Shown: positions 8,735-16,600 of the stretch, one piece after another
Layout: every line of letters starts with the position of its first letter
Position numbering within the stretch: position 1 is the first letter of the stretch
Assembly: GCA_030066595.1 (NCBI GenBank)
Contig: JASJBI010000006.1
Span: 1-46,280, forward strand
Direction: 5' to 3'
Length of the DNA stretch: 46,280 nt
Origin: Alphaproteobacteria bacterium
Lineage (GTDB): Bacteria; Pseudomonadota; Alphaproteobacteria; JAJFFI01
Notes under the pieces: generated by a model
Told to the model about the DNA's origin: nothing
The model's input: the letters and a program-made list of their open reading frames with translations, nothing else
The model's database searches: none
Translations under genes and position numbers: made by a program

Positions 8735-8761
8735 CCGTTGTGGTTTGGGTTCGCTCCAAAA

Positions 8762-8838
8762 CTTCATGCTGAGCCTGTCGAAGCATGAGGAAGGCGTCAG
8801 CGGCCTCGCCCTTCGACAGGCTCAGGACGAGGCGTGAG
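8762..8838. repeat. REP-like inverted repeat just upstream of ffh
   Basis: Arms at 8769-8783 and 8811-8825 (CTGAGCCTGTCGAAG and its complement) match over 15 bases with a 27-base loop. The words are close relatives of the repeat at 1079-1107, so this is a second member of the dispersed family. It ends about 30 bases before the ffh start codon, so in an ffh transcript initiated upstream it would form a strong stem in the 5' leader. Confidence 0.72.
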
Positions 8839-8853
8839 GAAACCGGAGAGTAA

Positions 8854-10242
8854 ATGTTCGAAAGCCTGAGCGCCCGGCTGGGCAGTGTTTTCGAAGGTCT
8901 GACGCGGCGCGGCGCGCTCAAGGAGAGCGACGTCGAGGCGGCCCTGCGCGAGATCCGCGTAGCGCTTCTGGAAGCCGACGTGGCGCTGCCGGTGGTCAAG
9001 GACTTCGTTGCCGCGGTCAAGGAGCGGGCCATCGGCCACGAGGTGCTCAAGTCCGTCACCCCCGGCCAGATGGTGGTCAAGGTGGTCAACGACCACCTCG
9101 TCGAGACCCTGGGCGCGGAAGCGGTGGAGATCAACCTCAAGGCGCGCCCGCCGGTGCCGATCTTGATGGTCGGGCTGCAGGGCTCGGGTAAGACCACCAC
9201 TTCGGCCAAGTTGGGCCTCTGGCTCAAGGGCAAGGAAAAGAAGAAGGTCTTGCTCGCATCGCTCGACACCCGTCGGCCGGCCGCGATGGAACAGCTCGCC
9301 GTGCTGGGCAGCCAGGCGGAGGTCGCGAGCCTGCCCATCGTCAAGGGCGAGCCGCCGGTGGCGATCGCCCGACGCGCCATGCAGATGGGCGCGCTCGAGG
9401 GTTATGACGTGGTCATCCTGGACACCGCCGGGCGGCTGGCCATCGACCAGGAGCTGATGGCCGAGGTGGCCGAGGTGCGCGCCGCAGTCGAGCCCGCCGA
9501 GACCCTTTTGGTGGCCGACGCCATGACCGGCCAGGATGCGGTCACCATCGCCACCGAGTTCAACGAAAAGGTCGGTATCACCGGCATCGTGCTGACCCGC
9601 GTCGACGGCGACGCGCGGGGCGGCGCGGCGCTGTCCATGCGCGCGGTCACCGGCTGCCCGATCAAGCTGATGGGCGTGGGCGAGAAACTCGACGCCTTGG
9701 AGGCCTTCCATCCCGAACGCATCGCTGGGCGCATCCTCGGCATGGGCGACGTGGTCGGCCTGGTCGAGAAGGCCAAGGAGACCATCGAGCAGGAGGAGGC
9801 GGAAAAGCTCGCCCGCAAGATGGCCAAGGGCGTTTTCGACCTGAACGACATGGCCGATCAGCTCAGCAAGCTGCGGCAGATGGGCGGGCTCGGCAGTCTC
9901 ATGGGGATGCTGCCGGGCGTCGGCAAGATGAAGAAGGCGCTGGCCGGCGCCAATGTGGACGAATCGATCCTGATCCGTCAGGAAGCCATCATCTCGTCGA
10001 TGACGCCCAAGGAGCGGGCGCACCCCAAGCTCATCCAGGCCTCGCGCAAACGGCGCATCGCCGCAGGCTCCGGCACCACGGTGCAGGACGTCAACAAGCT
10101 GCTCAAGCAGCACATGGAGATGAGCAAGATGATGAAGCGCATGACCAAGATGGGCAAGAAGGGCCTGCCCATGGGTATGCCGGGACTGCCGCCCGGGGGC
10201 CTGCCGCCGGGCATGATGCCGCCGGGAGGGGGCCTGAAATGA
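8854..10242 (+). CDS. ffh: Signal recognition particle protein Ffh
   Basis: Ffh binds signal sequences and 4.5S RNA and delivers ribosomes to FtsY. The 462-residue protein has the N domain and the G domain, with P-loop GLQGSGKTTT at about 108-116, DTRRPAA, DTAGRLA and TRVDGDARGG. The Met-rich M domain contains MTPKERAHPKLIQASRKRRIAAGSGT in outline, followed by clusters of Met and Lys. The tail is rich in Pro, Gly and Met, as in many GC-rich bacteria. The start is preceded by ACCGGAGAG. The stop overlaps the next start by four bases (ATGA at 10239). Confidence 0.98.
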   Translation: MFESLSARLGSVFEGLTRRGALKESDVEAALREIRVALLEADVALPVVKDFVAAVKERAIGHEVLKSVTPGQMVVKVVNDHLVETLGAEAVEINLKARPPVPILMVGLQGSGKTTTSAKLGLWLKGKEKKKVLLASLDTRRPAAMEQLAVLGSQAEVASLPIVKGEPPVAIARRAMQMGALEGYDVVILDTAGRLAIDQELMAEVAEVRAAVEPAETLLVADAMTGQDAVTIATEFNEKVGITGIVLTRVDGDARGGAALSMRAVTGCPIKLMGVGEKLDALEAFHPERIAGRILGMGDVVGLVEKAKETIEQEEAEKLARKMAKGVFDLNDMADQLSKLRQMGGLGSLMGMLPGVGKMKKALAGANVDESILIRQEAIISSMTPKERAHPKLIQASRKRRIAAGSGTTVQDVNKLLKQHMEMSKMMKRMTKMGKKGLPMGMPGLPPGGLPPGMMPPGGGLK

Positions 10243-10637
10243 TCGATCATCTGTCCTTGCCGGTCGCCGACCTCAAGCGCTCGCGCGCCTTCTATGACGC
10301 GGTGCTCGCTACGCTGGGCGTGCGCCGGGTCATGGACATGGAGGAGGCGGACTACGTGGCCGCAGGCTATGGCGGCTCGGAGCACGAGCCGGCCTTCTGG
10401 ATCGGCGCCGCCACCGCCGAAGTTCCGGCGCCGGTCCCGTCCGAGGGCCAGCACATCGCCTTTGCCGCGCCCAACCGGGCGGCGGTGGATGCGTTCCACG
10501 CGGCGGCCCTGGCGGCGGGCGGGCGCGACAACGGGGCGCCCGGCCTCAGACCCCAGTATCACGAGAACTACTACGCCGCCTTCGTGGCCGATCTCGACGG
10601 CCATCACATCGAAGCGGTGTGCCACGCGCCCGCCTGA
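10239..10637 (+). CDS. VOC-family (glyoxalase/bleomycin-resistance-like) protein
   Basis: The 132-residue protein is a single vicinal-oxygen-chelate module pair: [20 protein letters not shown] at the N terminus and [18 protein letters not shown] at the C terminus. These give candidate metal ligands H4, H127 or nearby, and E129. Such proteins are often lactoylglutathione-lyase-like or bind small molecules; the substrate is unknown. It is translationally coupled to ffh through a four-base overlap and lies between ffh and rpsP, where many Alphaproteobacteria have nothing or only a small gene. This suggests acquisition into the operon without breaking it. Confidence 0.9.
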   Translation: MIDHLSLPVADLKRSRAFYDAVLATLGVRRVMDMEEADYVAAGYGGSEHEPAFWIGAATAEVPAPVPSEGQHIAFAAPNRAAVDAFHAAALAAGGRDNGAPGLRPQYHENYYAAFVADLDGHHIEAVCHAPA

Positions 10638-10693
10638 GCGGCGGCCGCCAACAGCATCAAGAGAACCAGAGAGAACCAGGAGAGAACAACCGA

Positions 10694-11341
10694 ATGTCCC
10701 TTCGTATTCGTCTCGCCCGGGGCGGCGCCAAGAAACGCCCCTTCTACCGCATCGTCGTCGCCGACTCCCGCAGCCCGCGGGACGGTCGCTTCATCGAGAA
10801 GCTCGGCACCTTCAACCCCATGCTGCCCAAGGACCATGCCGACCGGGTGAGCTTCAAGGAAGACCGGGTCAAGCATTGGCTCGGCCAGGGCGCCAAGCCG
10901 TCCGACCGGGTGGCCCGCTTTCTCGGCAAGGCCGATATCATCCCTGTGCCCAAGGTTCCGGAGCAGACCAAGCAGCACCTGCCGCGGGCCAAGACGCTCG
11001 AGCGCATGAAGGAGGCGGAAGAGGCCGCCAAGGCCAAGGCGGAAGCGGCCGCCGCGGCACCGGCGGAAGAAGCCGAAGCCCCGGCGGAGGCGGCGGCGCC
11101 TGCGGAAGAGGCCCCGGCCGAAGCCCCCGCCGAAGCCCCTGCCGAAGAGGCCGCGGCCGACGCGCCGGCGGCGGAAGAGGCCAAGCCAGCAGAGGCGCCT
11201 GCCGAGGAAGCGCCGGCCGAAGCAGCACCAGAGGAGGCCGCAGCGGAAGAGCCCGCAGCTGAGGAGCCTGCGGCCGAAGAGGCCAAGGCCGAGGACGCGC
11301 CCGCCGAGGCCCCCGCGGAAGAGGAAAAGAAGGAGGGCTAA
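10694..11341 (+). CDS. rpsP: 30S ribosomal protein S16 with long acidic low-complexity tail
   Basis: Residues 1 to about 105 are a normal S16: [30 protein letters not shown] start, [14 protein letters not shown], then [13 protein letters not shown]. The remaining roughly 100 residues are almost only Ala, Glu and Pro in loosely repeating APAEEA units ending in Lys. E. coli S16 has 82 residues, so this protein of 215 is more than twice that length. The ATG at 10694 follows AGGAGAG by a proper spacing; an upstream in-frame ATG at 10619 lies inside the VOC gene and is rejected. It assembles early into the 30S body. Confidence 0.97.
   Translation: MSLRIRLARGGAKKRPFYRIVVADSRSPRDGRFIEKLGTFNPMLPKDHADRVSFKEDRVKHWLGQGAKPSDRVARFLGKADIIPVPKVPEQTKQHLPRAKTLERMKEAEEAAKAKAEAAAAAPAEEAEAPAEAAAPAEEAPAEAPAEAPAEEAAADAPAAEEAKPAEAPAEEAPAEAAPEEAAAEEPAAEEPAAEEAKAEDAPAEAPAEEEKKEG
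11040..11335 (+). repeat. Low-complexity (Ala-Pro-Glu)n coding repeat in rpsP
   Basis: This stretch is an imperfect tandem array of short GCGGAAGAG / GCCGAAGCC-like units that encode the Ala/Glu/Pro tail of S16. The units differ at synonymous and non-synonymous positions, so the array is old or under selection rather than a fresh expansion. It could change length by replication slippage without shifting frame, as the units are multiples of three. Confidence 0.7.
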
Positions 11342-11347
11342 GCGGAG

Positions 11348-11887
11348 TTGGCGGCCGACAGCGCGGCTCGAGTGTGCGTCGCGGCCATCGCCGGGGCGCA
11401 TGGGGTGCGCGGTCTGGTCCGGCTGAAGAGCTTTACCGAGCAGGAGGAGGACGTGTTCGCCTATGGACCGCTAACCGACGAGACCGGGACGCGCCGGTTC
11501 ACGTTGGCGCCGGCCGGGCGCAGCAAGGACCGGCTGCTCGCCCGCATCGAAGGCGTCGCCGACCGGGACGCGGCCGAAGCGCTCAGGGGGACGCGGCTCT
11601 ATTTGGAGCGTGCCCGCCTGCCGGAACCGGCGGCGGACGAGTACTACCACGCGGACCTGATCGGGCTCTCGGTCGAGGACGTTTCGGGCACCCGACTGGG
11701 AACGGTGAAGGCGGTGCATGAGTTTGGCGCGGGTCCGGTGCTCGACATCGCGCCATCGGCCGGCCCCTCCTTCATGGTGCCGTTCACCAAGGAGGCGGTG
11801 CCGGTCGTGGATCTCGCCGGCGGTCGGATCGCGATCGATCCGCCCCGCGGGCTGATCGGCAAGGAGGCCAACAATGACAGGGCCTAG
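11348..11887 (+). CDS. rimM: Ribosome maturation factor RimM
   Basis: RimM binds S19 and helps mature the head of the 30S subunit. The 179-residue protein shows the N-terminal barrel opening [23 protein letters not shown] and the C-terminal PRC-type barrel around [13 protein letters not shown] and '[18 protein letters not shown]'. The start is a TTG at 11348, six bases after the rpsP stop and close to the GGAG in GCGGAG. No ATG or GTG gives a full N-terminal strand. It overlaps trmD by 14 bases. Confidence 0.96.
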   Translation: MAADSAARVCVAAIAGAHGVRGLVRLKSFTEQEEDVFAYGPLTDETGTRRFTLAPAGRSKDRLLARIEGVADRDAAEALRGTRLYLERARLPEPAADEYYHADLIGLSVEDVSGTRLGTVKAVHEFGAGPVLDIAPSAGPSFMVPFTKEAVPVVDLAGGRIAIDPPRGLIGKEANNDRA

Positions 11888-12638
11888 CGGGTCCAGATGG
11901 CGGGTCACGGTCGCCACGATCTTCCCGGAGATGTTCCCGGGGCCGCTCGGCCATTCGCTGGCCGGCAAGGCGCTGGAGGCGGGGATCTGGATGCTGGAAA
12001 CGGTGGACATTCGGGATTTTGCGCGCGATAAACACGGCTCCGTGGACGACGCGCCGTTCGGCGGCGGCGCGGGCATGGTCATGCGACCCGACGTGGTGGA
12101 CGACGCGCTGACGGCGGCGCGGGCGGCTGGTGCGGTGGGTCCCGAGATCTATCTCACCCCCCGGGGACGGGTTCTCGACCAGGCACGCGCGCGGGCGCTG
12201 GCGGACGGGCCGGGCATAACCCTGTTGTGCGGGCGCTACGAGGGCCTGGACGAGCGGGTCGTCGAGGAGCGTGGGCTCGAGGAGATCAGCCTGGGCGATT
12301 TCGTCTTGTCGGGCGGCGAGCTGGCCGCCATGGCGCTGCTGGATGCCTGCATCCGCCTGCTGCCGGGCGTAGTCGGCGCGGACGAGTCGCTGGCGGAGGA
12401 GAGTTTCGAACGGGGCTTGCTGGAGCATCCCCACTACACCCGGCCGCAGGAGTGGCGCGGCCGGCGGGTGCCGGAGGACCTTCTGTCCGGACACCATGAA
12501 CGAATTCGGGCCTGGCGCCTGGCGCGGGCCGAGGAAACCACCCGTGAGCGGCGGCCCGACCTATGGGCCCGCTACGCGGCCGAAGATAAAGAGGAACCCA
12601 CCGCCTTCGCGCGGCAAGTCAAGGGACGACGGCCATGA
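11874..12638 (+). CDS. trmD: tRNA (guanine-37-N1)-methyltransferase TrmD
   Basis: TrmD methylates G37 next to the anticodon and guards against frameshifting. The 254 residues include the trefoil-knot SPOUT fold signatures: TIFPEMF at the start, [39 protein letters not shown] and the C-terminal '[13 protein letters not shown]'. It overlaps both neighbours (rimM by 14 bases and rplS by ATGA at 12635), so the operon is translated as a coupled unit. Confidence 0.98.
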   Translation: MTGPSGSRWRVTVATIFPEMFPGPLGHSLAGKALEAGIWMLETVDIRDFARDKHGSVDDAPFGGGAGMVMRPDVVDDALTAARAAGAVGPEIYLTPRGRVLDQARARALADGPGITLLCGRYEGLDERVVEERGLEEISLGDFVLSGGELAAMALLDACIRLLPGVVGADESLAEESFERGLLEHPHYTRPQEWRGRRVPEDLLSGHHERIRAWRLARAEETTRERRPDLWARYAAEDKEEPTAFARQVKGRRP

Positions 12639-13207
12639 ACATCATCGAGCAAATCGAGCGCGAGCACGTCGCGCAGCTGACCGACAACAAGGAGATTCCG
12701 GACTTCGGCCCCGGCGACACCCTGCGCGTGAACGTCAAGGTGGTCGAGGGCTCGCGCGAGCGGATCCAGGCCTTCGAGGGCGTCTGCATCGCCCGCAAGA
12801 ACGCCGGGCTGAACTCCGCCTTCACCGTGCGCAAGGTCTCCTATGGCGAAGGAGTGGAGCGGGTGTTCCCGCTGTATTCGCCGCGTATCGCCTCGATCGA
12901 GGTGGTGCGCCGGGGCAAGGTGCGCCGGGCCAAGCTCTACTACCTGCGCGGCCGCACCGGCAAGCGCGCCCGGATCGCCGAACGCACCACCGGCCGCGCC
13001 GCCCGCAAGCCCGGCGAGGTCGCGACCGCCGCCGAGGCCTTCGCCGCGGAAGATGCGGCGGACGTTGCCGCGCCATCGACACCGGAGGCGGCGGACGCGC
13101 CCGCCGAAGAGCAGGCAGAGGCCAAGCCGAAGAAGGCCAAGCGCAAGGCGAAGGCCGAGCCGGCGGAGGACAAGGCTGCCGGCGGCGACGAGGTCAATAA
13201 CGGCTGA
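12635..13207 (+). CDS. rplS: 50S ribosomal protein L19 with Lys/Ala-rich tail
   Basis: Residues 1 to about 120 are ordinary L19: [50 protein letters not shown] and [11 protein letters not shown]. Another 70 residues follow, rich in Ala, Glu and Lys (for example [16 protein letters not shown]), giving 190 residues against 115 in E. coli. L19 sits at the 30S-50S interface. The gene is last in the ffh operon and is followed by a strong terminator at 13235. Confidence 0.97.
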   Translation: MNIIEQIEREHVAQLTDNKEIPDFGPGDTLRVNVKVVEGSRERIQAFEGVCIARKNAGLNSAFTVRKVSYGEGVERVFPLYSPRIASIEVVRRGKVRRAKLYYLRGRTGKRARIAERTTGRAARKPGEVATAAEAFAAEDAADVAAPSTPEAADAPAEEQAEAKPKKAKRKAKAEPAEDKAAGGDEVNNG

Positions 13208-13234
13208 TCCGCCTCGCAGAGCTGGGTTTCGCAG

Positions 13235-13258
13235 AAGGGCGCCCCTCGGGCGCCCTTT
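13235..13258 (+). terminator. Intrinsic terminator of the ffh-rplS operon
   Basis: A perfect ten-pair stem, AAGGGCGCCC and its complement (13235-13244 with 13248-13257), encloses a three-base CTC loop and runs into TTT. It starts 27 bases after the rplS stop. The A-T pairs at the base make it usable in both directions, so it may also protect against transcripts arriving from the leftward genes at 13349-14479. Confidence 0.85.
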
Positions 13259-13348
13259 CCTACTGCGGCTTGGTGACCATGCCTTCGGCACGGAGAGCAT
13301 CGGACGGCAAGGGAACGGGCACGTAAAGATTGCGCGCGTCGCCGGTAC

Positions 13349-13876
13349 TTACGAGCAATCAGGCGTCCAGCATAACCGGTCTTCCGGGATCGGAATCTGC
13401 ACGCGCTCCAATTGACCGTCGGGACTCTTGAAGAGGCAGCGGTCCAGATCGTATTGCCCGAGCTCCCGGCGTCGCCAGCTCAACAGCTCCTGGATTTGTC
13501 TGGGATACTTCGTCGCGACGGAGATCCGATCGGAGGGGGGCTCGGCGCAATAGGCGCCCCAGAGCACGGTGTGTTTCGCATTATTGCGCTTTAGCATTTG
13601 CCAGATTGCCCCCTTCACATACGGCTTGGCCTCGTCTGATTTGTCATCTCCCCCACGCTCGCCGTCTGTAAACAGGCCGGCGACATAGTCCACTACGCCA
13701 TCAAGTTTGTCTGCTGCACCTAAGGTCGCGAGTCCCGTAATGAGTGCAACCACGATCGGTACAACTACGTACACCAGGACCTTAAACCCCTTGCCCGTTC
13801 CCTCTCCTCCATTTTGGCTATCGGATCCCATGTGTGATGACGACTCTAATCCGAACTCGTCTAGGAGGTCGCTCAA
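13349..13876 (-). CDS. Single-pass membrane protein of unknown function, Cys-containing C-terminal domain
   Basis: The 175-residue protein has a hydrophilic, Ser/Gly-rich N terminus (about 30 residues) and one hydrophobic helix (VLVYVVVPIVVALITGLATLG in part, about residues 33-53). A C-terminal domain contains Cys in WGAYCAEP, DRCLFKS and CWTPDCS. With the short basic GKGFK before the helix, the C-terminal part is probably periplasmic and disulfide-bonded. It follows the gene at 13883-14479 by six bases on the same strand, so they are likely one operon. Base composition is clearly less GC-rich than the flanks (about 53-57% by eye). I recognise no family. Confidence 0.7.
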   Translation of the reverse strand: MSDLLDEFGLESSSHMGSDSQNGGEGTGKGFKVLVYVVVPIVVALITGLATLGAADKLDGVVDYVAGLFTDGERGGDDKSDEAKPYVKGAIWQMLKRNNAKHTVLWGAYCAEPPSDRISVATKYPRQIQELLSWRRRELGQYDLDRCLFKSPDGQLERVQIPIPEDRLCWTPDCS

Positions 13877-13882
13877 CTTGCT

Positions 13883-14479
13883 TCAATCAAGTGCGACGCT
13901 CACGGCGATATCTGTCTTCACATAGCACCTCAGATCGCCGCGTAGGAATGACGCTCCGGCAACCTTGAGGGCGAGCTGGCAGTAGCTACCAGCCAATTCG
14001 AGGTGATTGCCGTTTATGGCGCCGGACATATTCGTGTCTGCCTTGCCTAACACGGCTCCGATCTGGCCGGTTTGGGGATCATATCGAACCACTCTCAGGT
14101 TGATTCCAATCAACTCGCGGGCGCGATCCTGAGATTTTCTTGTATCCGTGGGTATCAGCCGAACGGGATAGATCCTGTTGGGTTTGATCGCGAAGCGAAG
14201 CGCCAGCGCCTGCATTTCCGTATCGTCTCCGCCGAATGCCACGTCATAGGCAAGCTTCCGAAACAGCACACGGTCGCTTTGCAGTGCCGACTCGAGTGCG
14301 GCAAGGCGCACGAATCGGTTTTCACTGCGGAGGTCTTGATCGAGGGTCTGGAGCTTGGCGACCGTTTCAGGGCTCACTTGTGCTGCCACGTGGAATGGCA
14401 CAAGTAGACCGCAAGCCAATGCCGCCAGCGCAATGGCGCGGGTCCACTGGCCAAGCAATTGAGTTGGGTGCATCGCCAC
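13883..14479 (-). CDS. Exported protein of unknown function, helical repeat-like
   Basis: This 198-residue protein begins with a signal peptide (WTRAIALAALACGLLVPFHVAAQ, cleavage probably after AQ or AA). It continues with an amphipathic region, RFVRLAALESALQSDRVLFRKLAYDVAF, that reads like one or two HEAT-type helical repeats. The C-terminal part is a beta-rich-looking domain with two Cys (SYCQLAL and LRCYVKT). The start could be the ATG at 14479 or at 14473. It heads a two-gene leftward operon with the membrane protein at 13349. The low GC of both suggests horizontal origin. Function is unknown. Confidence 0.7.
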   Translation of the reverse strand: MAMHPTQLLGQWTRAIALAALACGLLVPFHVAAQVSPETVAKLQTLDQDLRSENRFVRLAALESALQSDRVLFRKLAYDVAFGGDDTEMQALALRFAIKPNRIYPVRLIPTDTRKSQDRARELIGINLRVVRYDPQTGQIGAVLGKADTNMSGAINGNHLELAGSYCQLALKVAGASFLRGDLRCYVKTDIAVSVALD

Positions 14480-14686
14480 TGTCCTTCGCCAAAGCTTGTT
14501 TCCAATCTCGGCAACTGGTTGCCTAACAAAGTAACTTACACAACTACGCTACACCGGCGAAGAGGGATGTCGGAAGAGCGCGCGGCCCCGATCAGACGGC
14601 CCCGGCGCTTTGCTGTGCTGCTCAGCTGTCGGACCGCCCTAAGGAACTGAGCCGCAGTCCGGAGCCTTTGCCAAGTTCATGCCGCG

Positions 14687-15898
14687 CTAGCCCGCCTCGG
14701 CCAGCCGCGCCACCTGGCGTTCGTCGATCGGCCAGTGGATCAGGGCGGCGAACAGCGCGAGCGCGACGCCCAGCCACCAGACCACCGCATAAGACCCCGT
14801 GCTGTCGAACAGATAGCCGCCCAGCCAGACGCCCAGGAAGGCGCCCACCTGGTGGCTGAAGAAGACGAAGCCGAACAGCGTCGCCATGTAGCGCGGCCCG
14901 AAAATCTGGGCCACCAAGCCCGAGGTGAGCGGCACCGTGGACAGCCACAGGAGCCCCATCGCGGCCGAGAAGATCAGCACCGACGCCACGCTGAACGGCG
15001 TCAGGATGAAGGCCGCGATCACCACGCCGCGAGCCAGATAGAGACTGCTCAGCAGGTACTTCTTGCTGTAGCGGCCGCCGAGCACGCCCGAGGCATAGGC
15101 GCCGGCGATGTTGAACAGCCCGACCAGCGCGAGCGCCCAGGCGGCCACGTTCGGTGCCAGGCCGAGATCGGTGATATAGGGCGGCAAATGGGTCTGGATA
15201 AAGGCTACGTGAAAGCCGCAGACGAAGAAGCCCGCGACCAGCAGCAAATAGCCCCGATGTCCGCTGGCCTCCCGGATCGCCTCGCCGAGCGACTGCTCGC
15301 GCTCGCCCGCAGCGGGCTCGGCGCGGCCCACCAGCACGGCCGAGAGCGGGATCACGATCAACGGGACCAGGCTGAGCAGCACCAGGGCCGTCTGCCAGCC
15401 GAAGGCGTCGATGAACACCTGGCTGAGCGGGACCAGCAGGAACTGACCCACCGAGCCGGCGGCGGTGCCGATGCCCAGCGCGGTGGAACGTTTCTCGGGC
15501 GGCATCATGCGGCCGAAGGCGGCGAGCACGATGGCGAAGGACGAGCCCGCCACGCCCAGGCCGACGAGCAGACCCAGCGAGAGGCTCAAGGCAACCGGCG
15601 TGTCGGACACCCCGACGAGATAGATGCCGGCTGCGTAAATCAGCGCGCCCGCCGCCAAGACCCGGCCCGAGCCGTACTTGTCGGCCAGCGCACCGGCGAA
15701 AGGTTGGGCCGCGCCCCAGACCAGGTTCTGGATCGCGATGGCCAGCGCGAACACCTCCCGGTTCCACTGGAACGCCTGGGACATGGGATCGAGCCACAAG
15801 CCAAAGCCCGCCCGTCCACCGAAATTCAAGAGCGAGATCAGACAGCCCGCCAAGATGATCAGCATCGGCGTCCGCCAGGTCTTGAGGCTTTGCTCCAT
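14687..15898 (-). CDS. MFS transporter (paralogue of the one at 36194)
   Basis: This 403-residue protein has about 12 membrane helices. The inter-helix motif GALADKYGSGRVL, between helices 2 and 3, is the MFS signature. Motifs shared with the second MFS protein include NLVWGAAQPFAGA, GFFVCGFH(V/L)AF, LGGRYSKKYLLSSLYLARG and GLLWLSTVPLTSGLVA. These are features of the oxalate/monocarboxylate-like branch. I start at 15898 (MEQSLKTW) since helix 1 follows directly. It lies 16 bases downstream of the HxlR gene, presumably on one transcript. The substrate is unknown; an organic acid or drug is plausible. Confidence 0.9.
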   Translation of the reverse strand: MEQSLKTWRTPMLIILAGCLISLLNFGGRAGFGLWLDPMSQAFQWNREVFALAIAIQNLVWGAAQPFAGALADKYGSGRVLAAGALIYAAGIYLVGVSDTPVALSLSLGLLVGLGVAGSSFAIVLAAFGRMMPPEKRSTALGIGTAAGSVGQFLLVPLSQVFIDAFGWQTALVLLSLVPLIVIPLSAVLVGRAEPAAGEREQSLGEAIREASGHRGYLLLVAGFFVCGFHVAFIQTHLPPYITDLGLAPNVAAWALALVGLFNIAGAYASGVLGGRYSKKYLLSSLYLARGVVIAAFILTPFSVASVLIFSAAMGLLWLSTVPLTSGLVAQIFGPRYMATLFGFVFFSHQVGAFLGVWLGGYLFDSTGSYAVVWWLGVALALFAALIHWPIDERQVARLAEAG

Positions 15899-15914
15899 CA
15901 GAGTCTCCCTCGGC

Positions 15915-16403
15915 TCAGGTGCGAGCCTTGGCGACAGCCGCGGCACGCCGCGCGGCCGTGGCAGGGTCGTACTCGGGACGGACGTCGCGCGGGTGGAGCC
16001 TTGAACCGCACTCGGAACACACCAATTCCGGGGTCATCTCATGGCCGCAGGACGCGTGATAGAGGCGGACCGGCGGGCCCGTCTCAGCGGCCATCCACTT
16101 GTCCCCCCATCGCAACAAGGCGAGCAGCAGCGGATAGAGCTCCAAGCCCTTTTCGGTCAAGCGGTACTCGTAGCGGACCGGCCGGTCCTGATACTTCCGC
16201 CGCCGCACCACGCCGTGCTTGATCAGCTTGTTCAGCCGCTCGCTCAGGATGTAAGGGGACAGCCTGAGCTGCGCCTGAAACTCGTCGAAGCGGCGCGAGC
16301 GGGAGAACAGCTCGCGCAGGATCAGCAAGGTCCAGCAATCGCCCACCACGGACAGGGCTCGCGCGATGGAGCAGGTCATGTTGTCGATCTCGGTCCAGCG
16401 CAT
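15915..16403 (-). CDS. HxlR-family winged-helix transcriptional regulator
   Basis: The 162-residue protein opens with MRWTEIDNMTCSIARALSVVGD in outline, then CWTLLILRELF. This is the classic HxlR pattern of one Cys before the first helix and a winged-helix domain with SPYILSERLNKLIKHGVVRRR. The C-terminal extension carries a CGHEMTPELVCSECG motif, a likely zinc site (two CxxC-like pairs) seen in a subset of the family. The start is the ATG at 16403. A sigma70-like promoter lies at 16438-16465, and a palindrome at 16421-16435 overlaps the expected start of transcription, which suggests autoregulation. It precedes the MFS gene and diverges from the RND pump genes. Confidence 0.95.
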   Translation of the reverse strand: MRWTEIDNMTCSIARALSVVGDCWTLLILRELFSRSRRFDEFQAQLRLSPYILSERLNKLIKHGVVRRRKYQDRPVRYEYRLTEKGLELYPLLLALLRWGDKWMAAETGPPVRLYHASCGHEMTPELVCSECGSRLHPRDVRPEYDPATAARRAAAVAKART

Positions 16404-16420
16404 GATGAACTCGCATATGT

Positions 16421-16435
16421 CTTCAAAATTTGAAG
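16421..16435. promoter_or_regulatory. Palindromic operator candidate for HxlR
   Basis: CTTCAAA-A-TTTGAAG is a perfect 7+7 palindrome around one base, unusual in such GC-rich DNA. It lies 18 bases before the hxlR start codon and covers the predicted transcription start of the promoter at 16438-16465. Binding there would block hxlR-MFS expression and could also affect the divergent pump genes. Confidence 0.6.
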
Positions 16436-16437
16436 TT

Positions 16438-16465
16438 AGTATACCCGTCGTCTTCCGGGTGGCAA
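16438..16465 (-). promoter_or_regulatory. Sigma70-type promoter for hxlR-MFS
   Basis: Read on the minus strand, TTGCCA (16465-16460) and TATACT (16443-16438) are separated by 16 bases. These match four of six and five of six consensus positions. Transcription would start near 16431, inside the palindrome at 16421-16435. Confidence 0.6.
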
Positions 16466-16600
16466 GCACGTCGGATGCGCGGGTCACGTTTCGGAGAGAT
16501 GGGGTTGCTTTCTGCTTGAGGAGCTTCAATTCTTCAGTTGTCCGGGGCACAGAGTGGTCGGGATTTCCGAGCGCGACCTCAGCGGGGAGGCTCTCAGTTG

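Noticed and set aside
13235..13348. Integration site or tRNA remnant at the edge of the first accessory block
   Set aside because: No tRNA-like fold, direct repeat or integrase is visible; the only clear structure is the rplS terminator.
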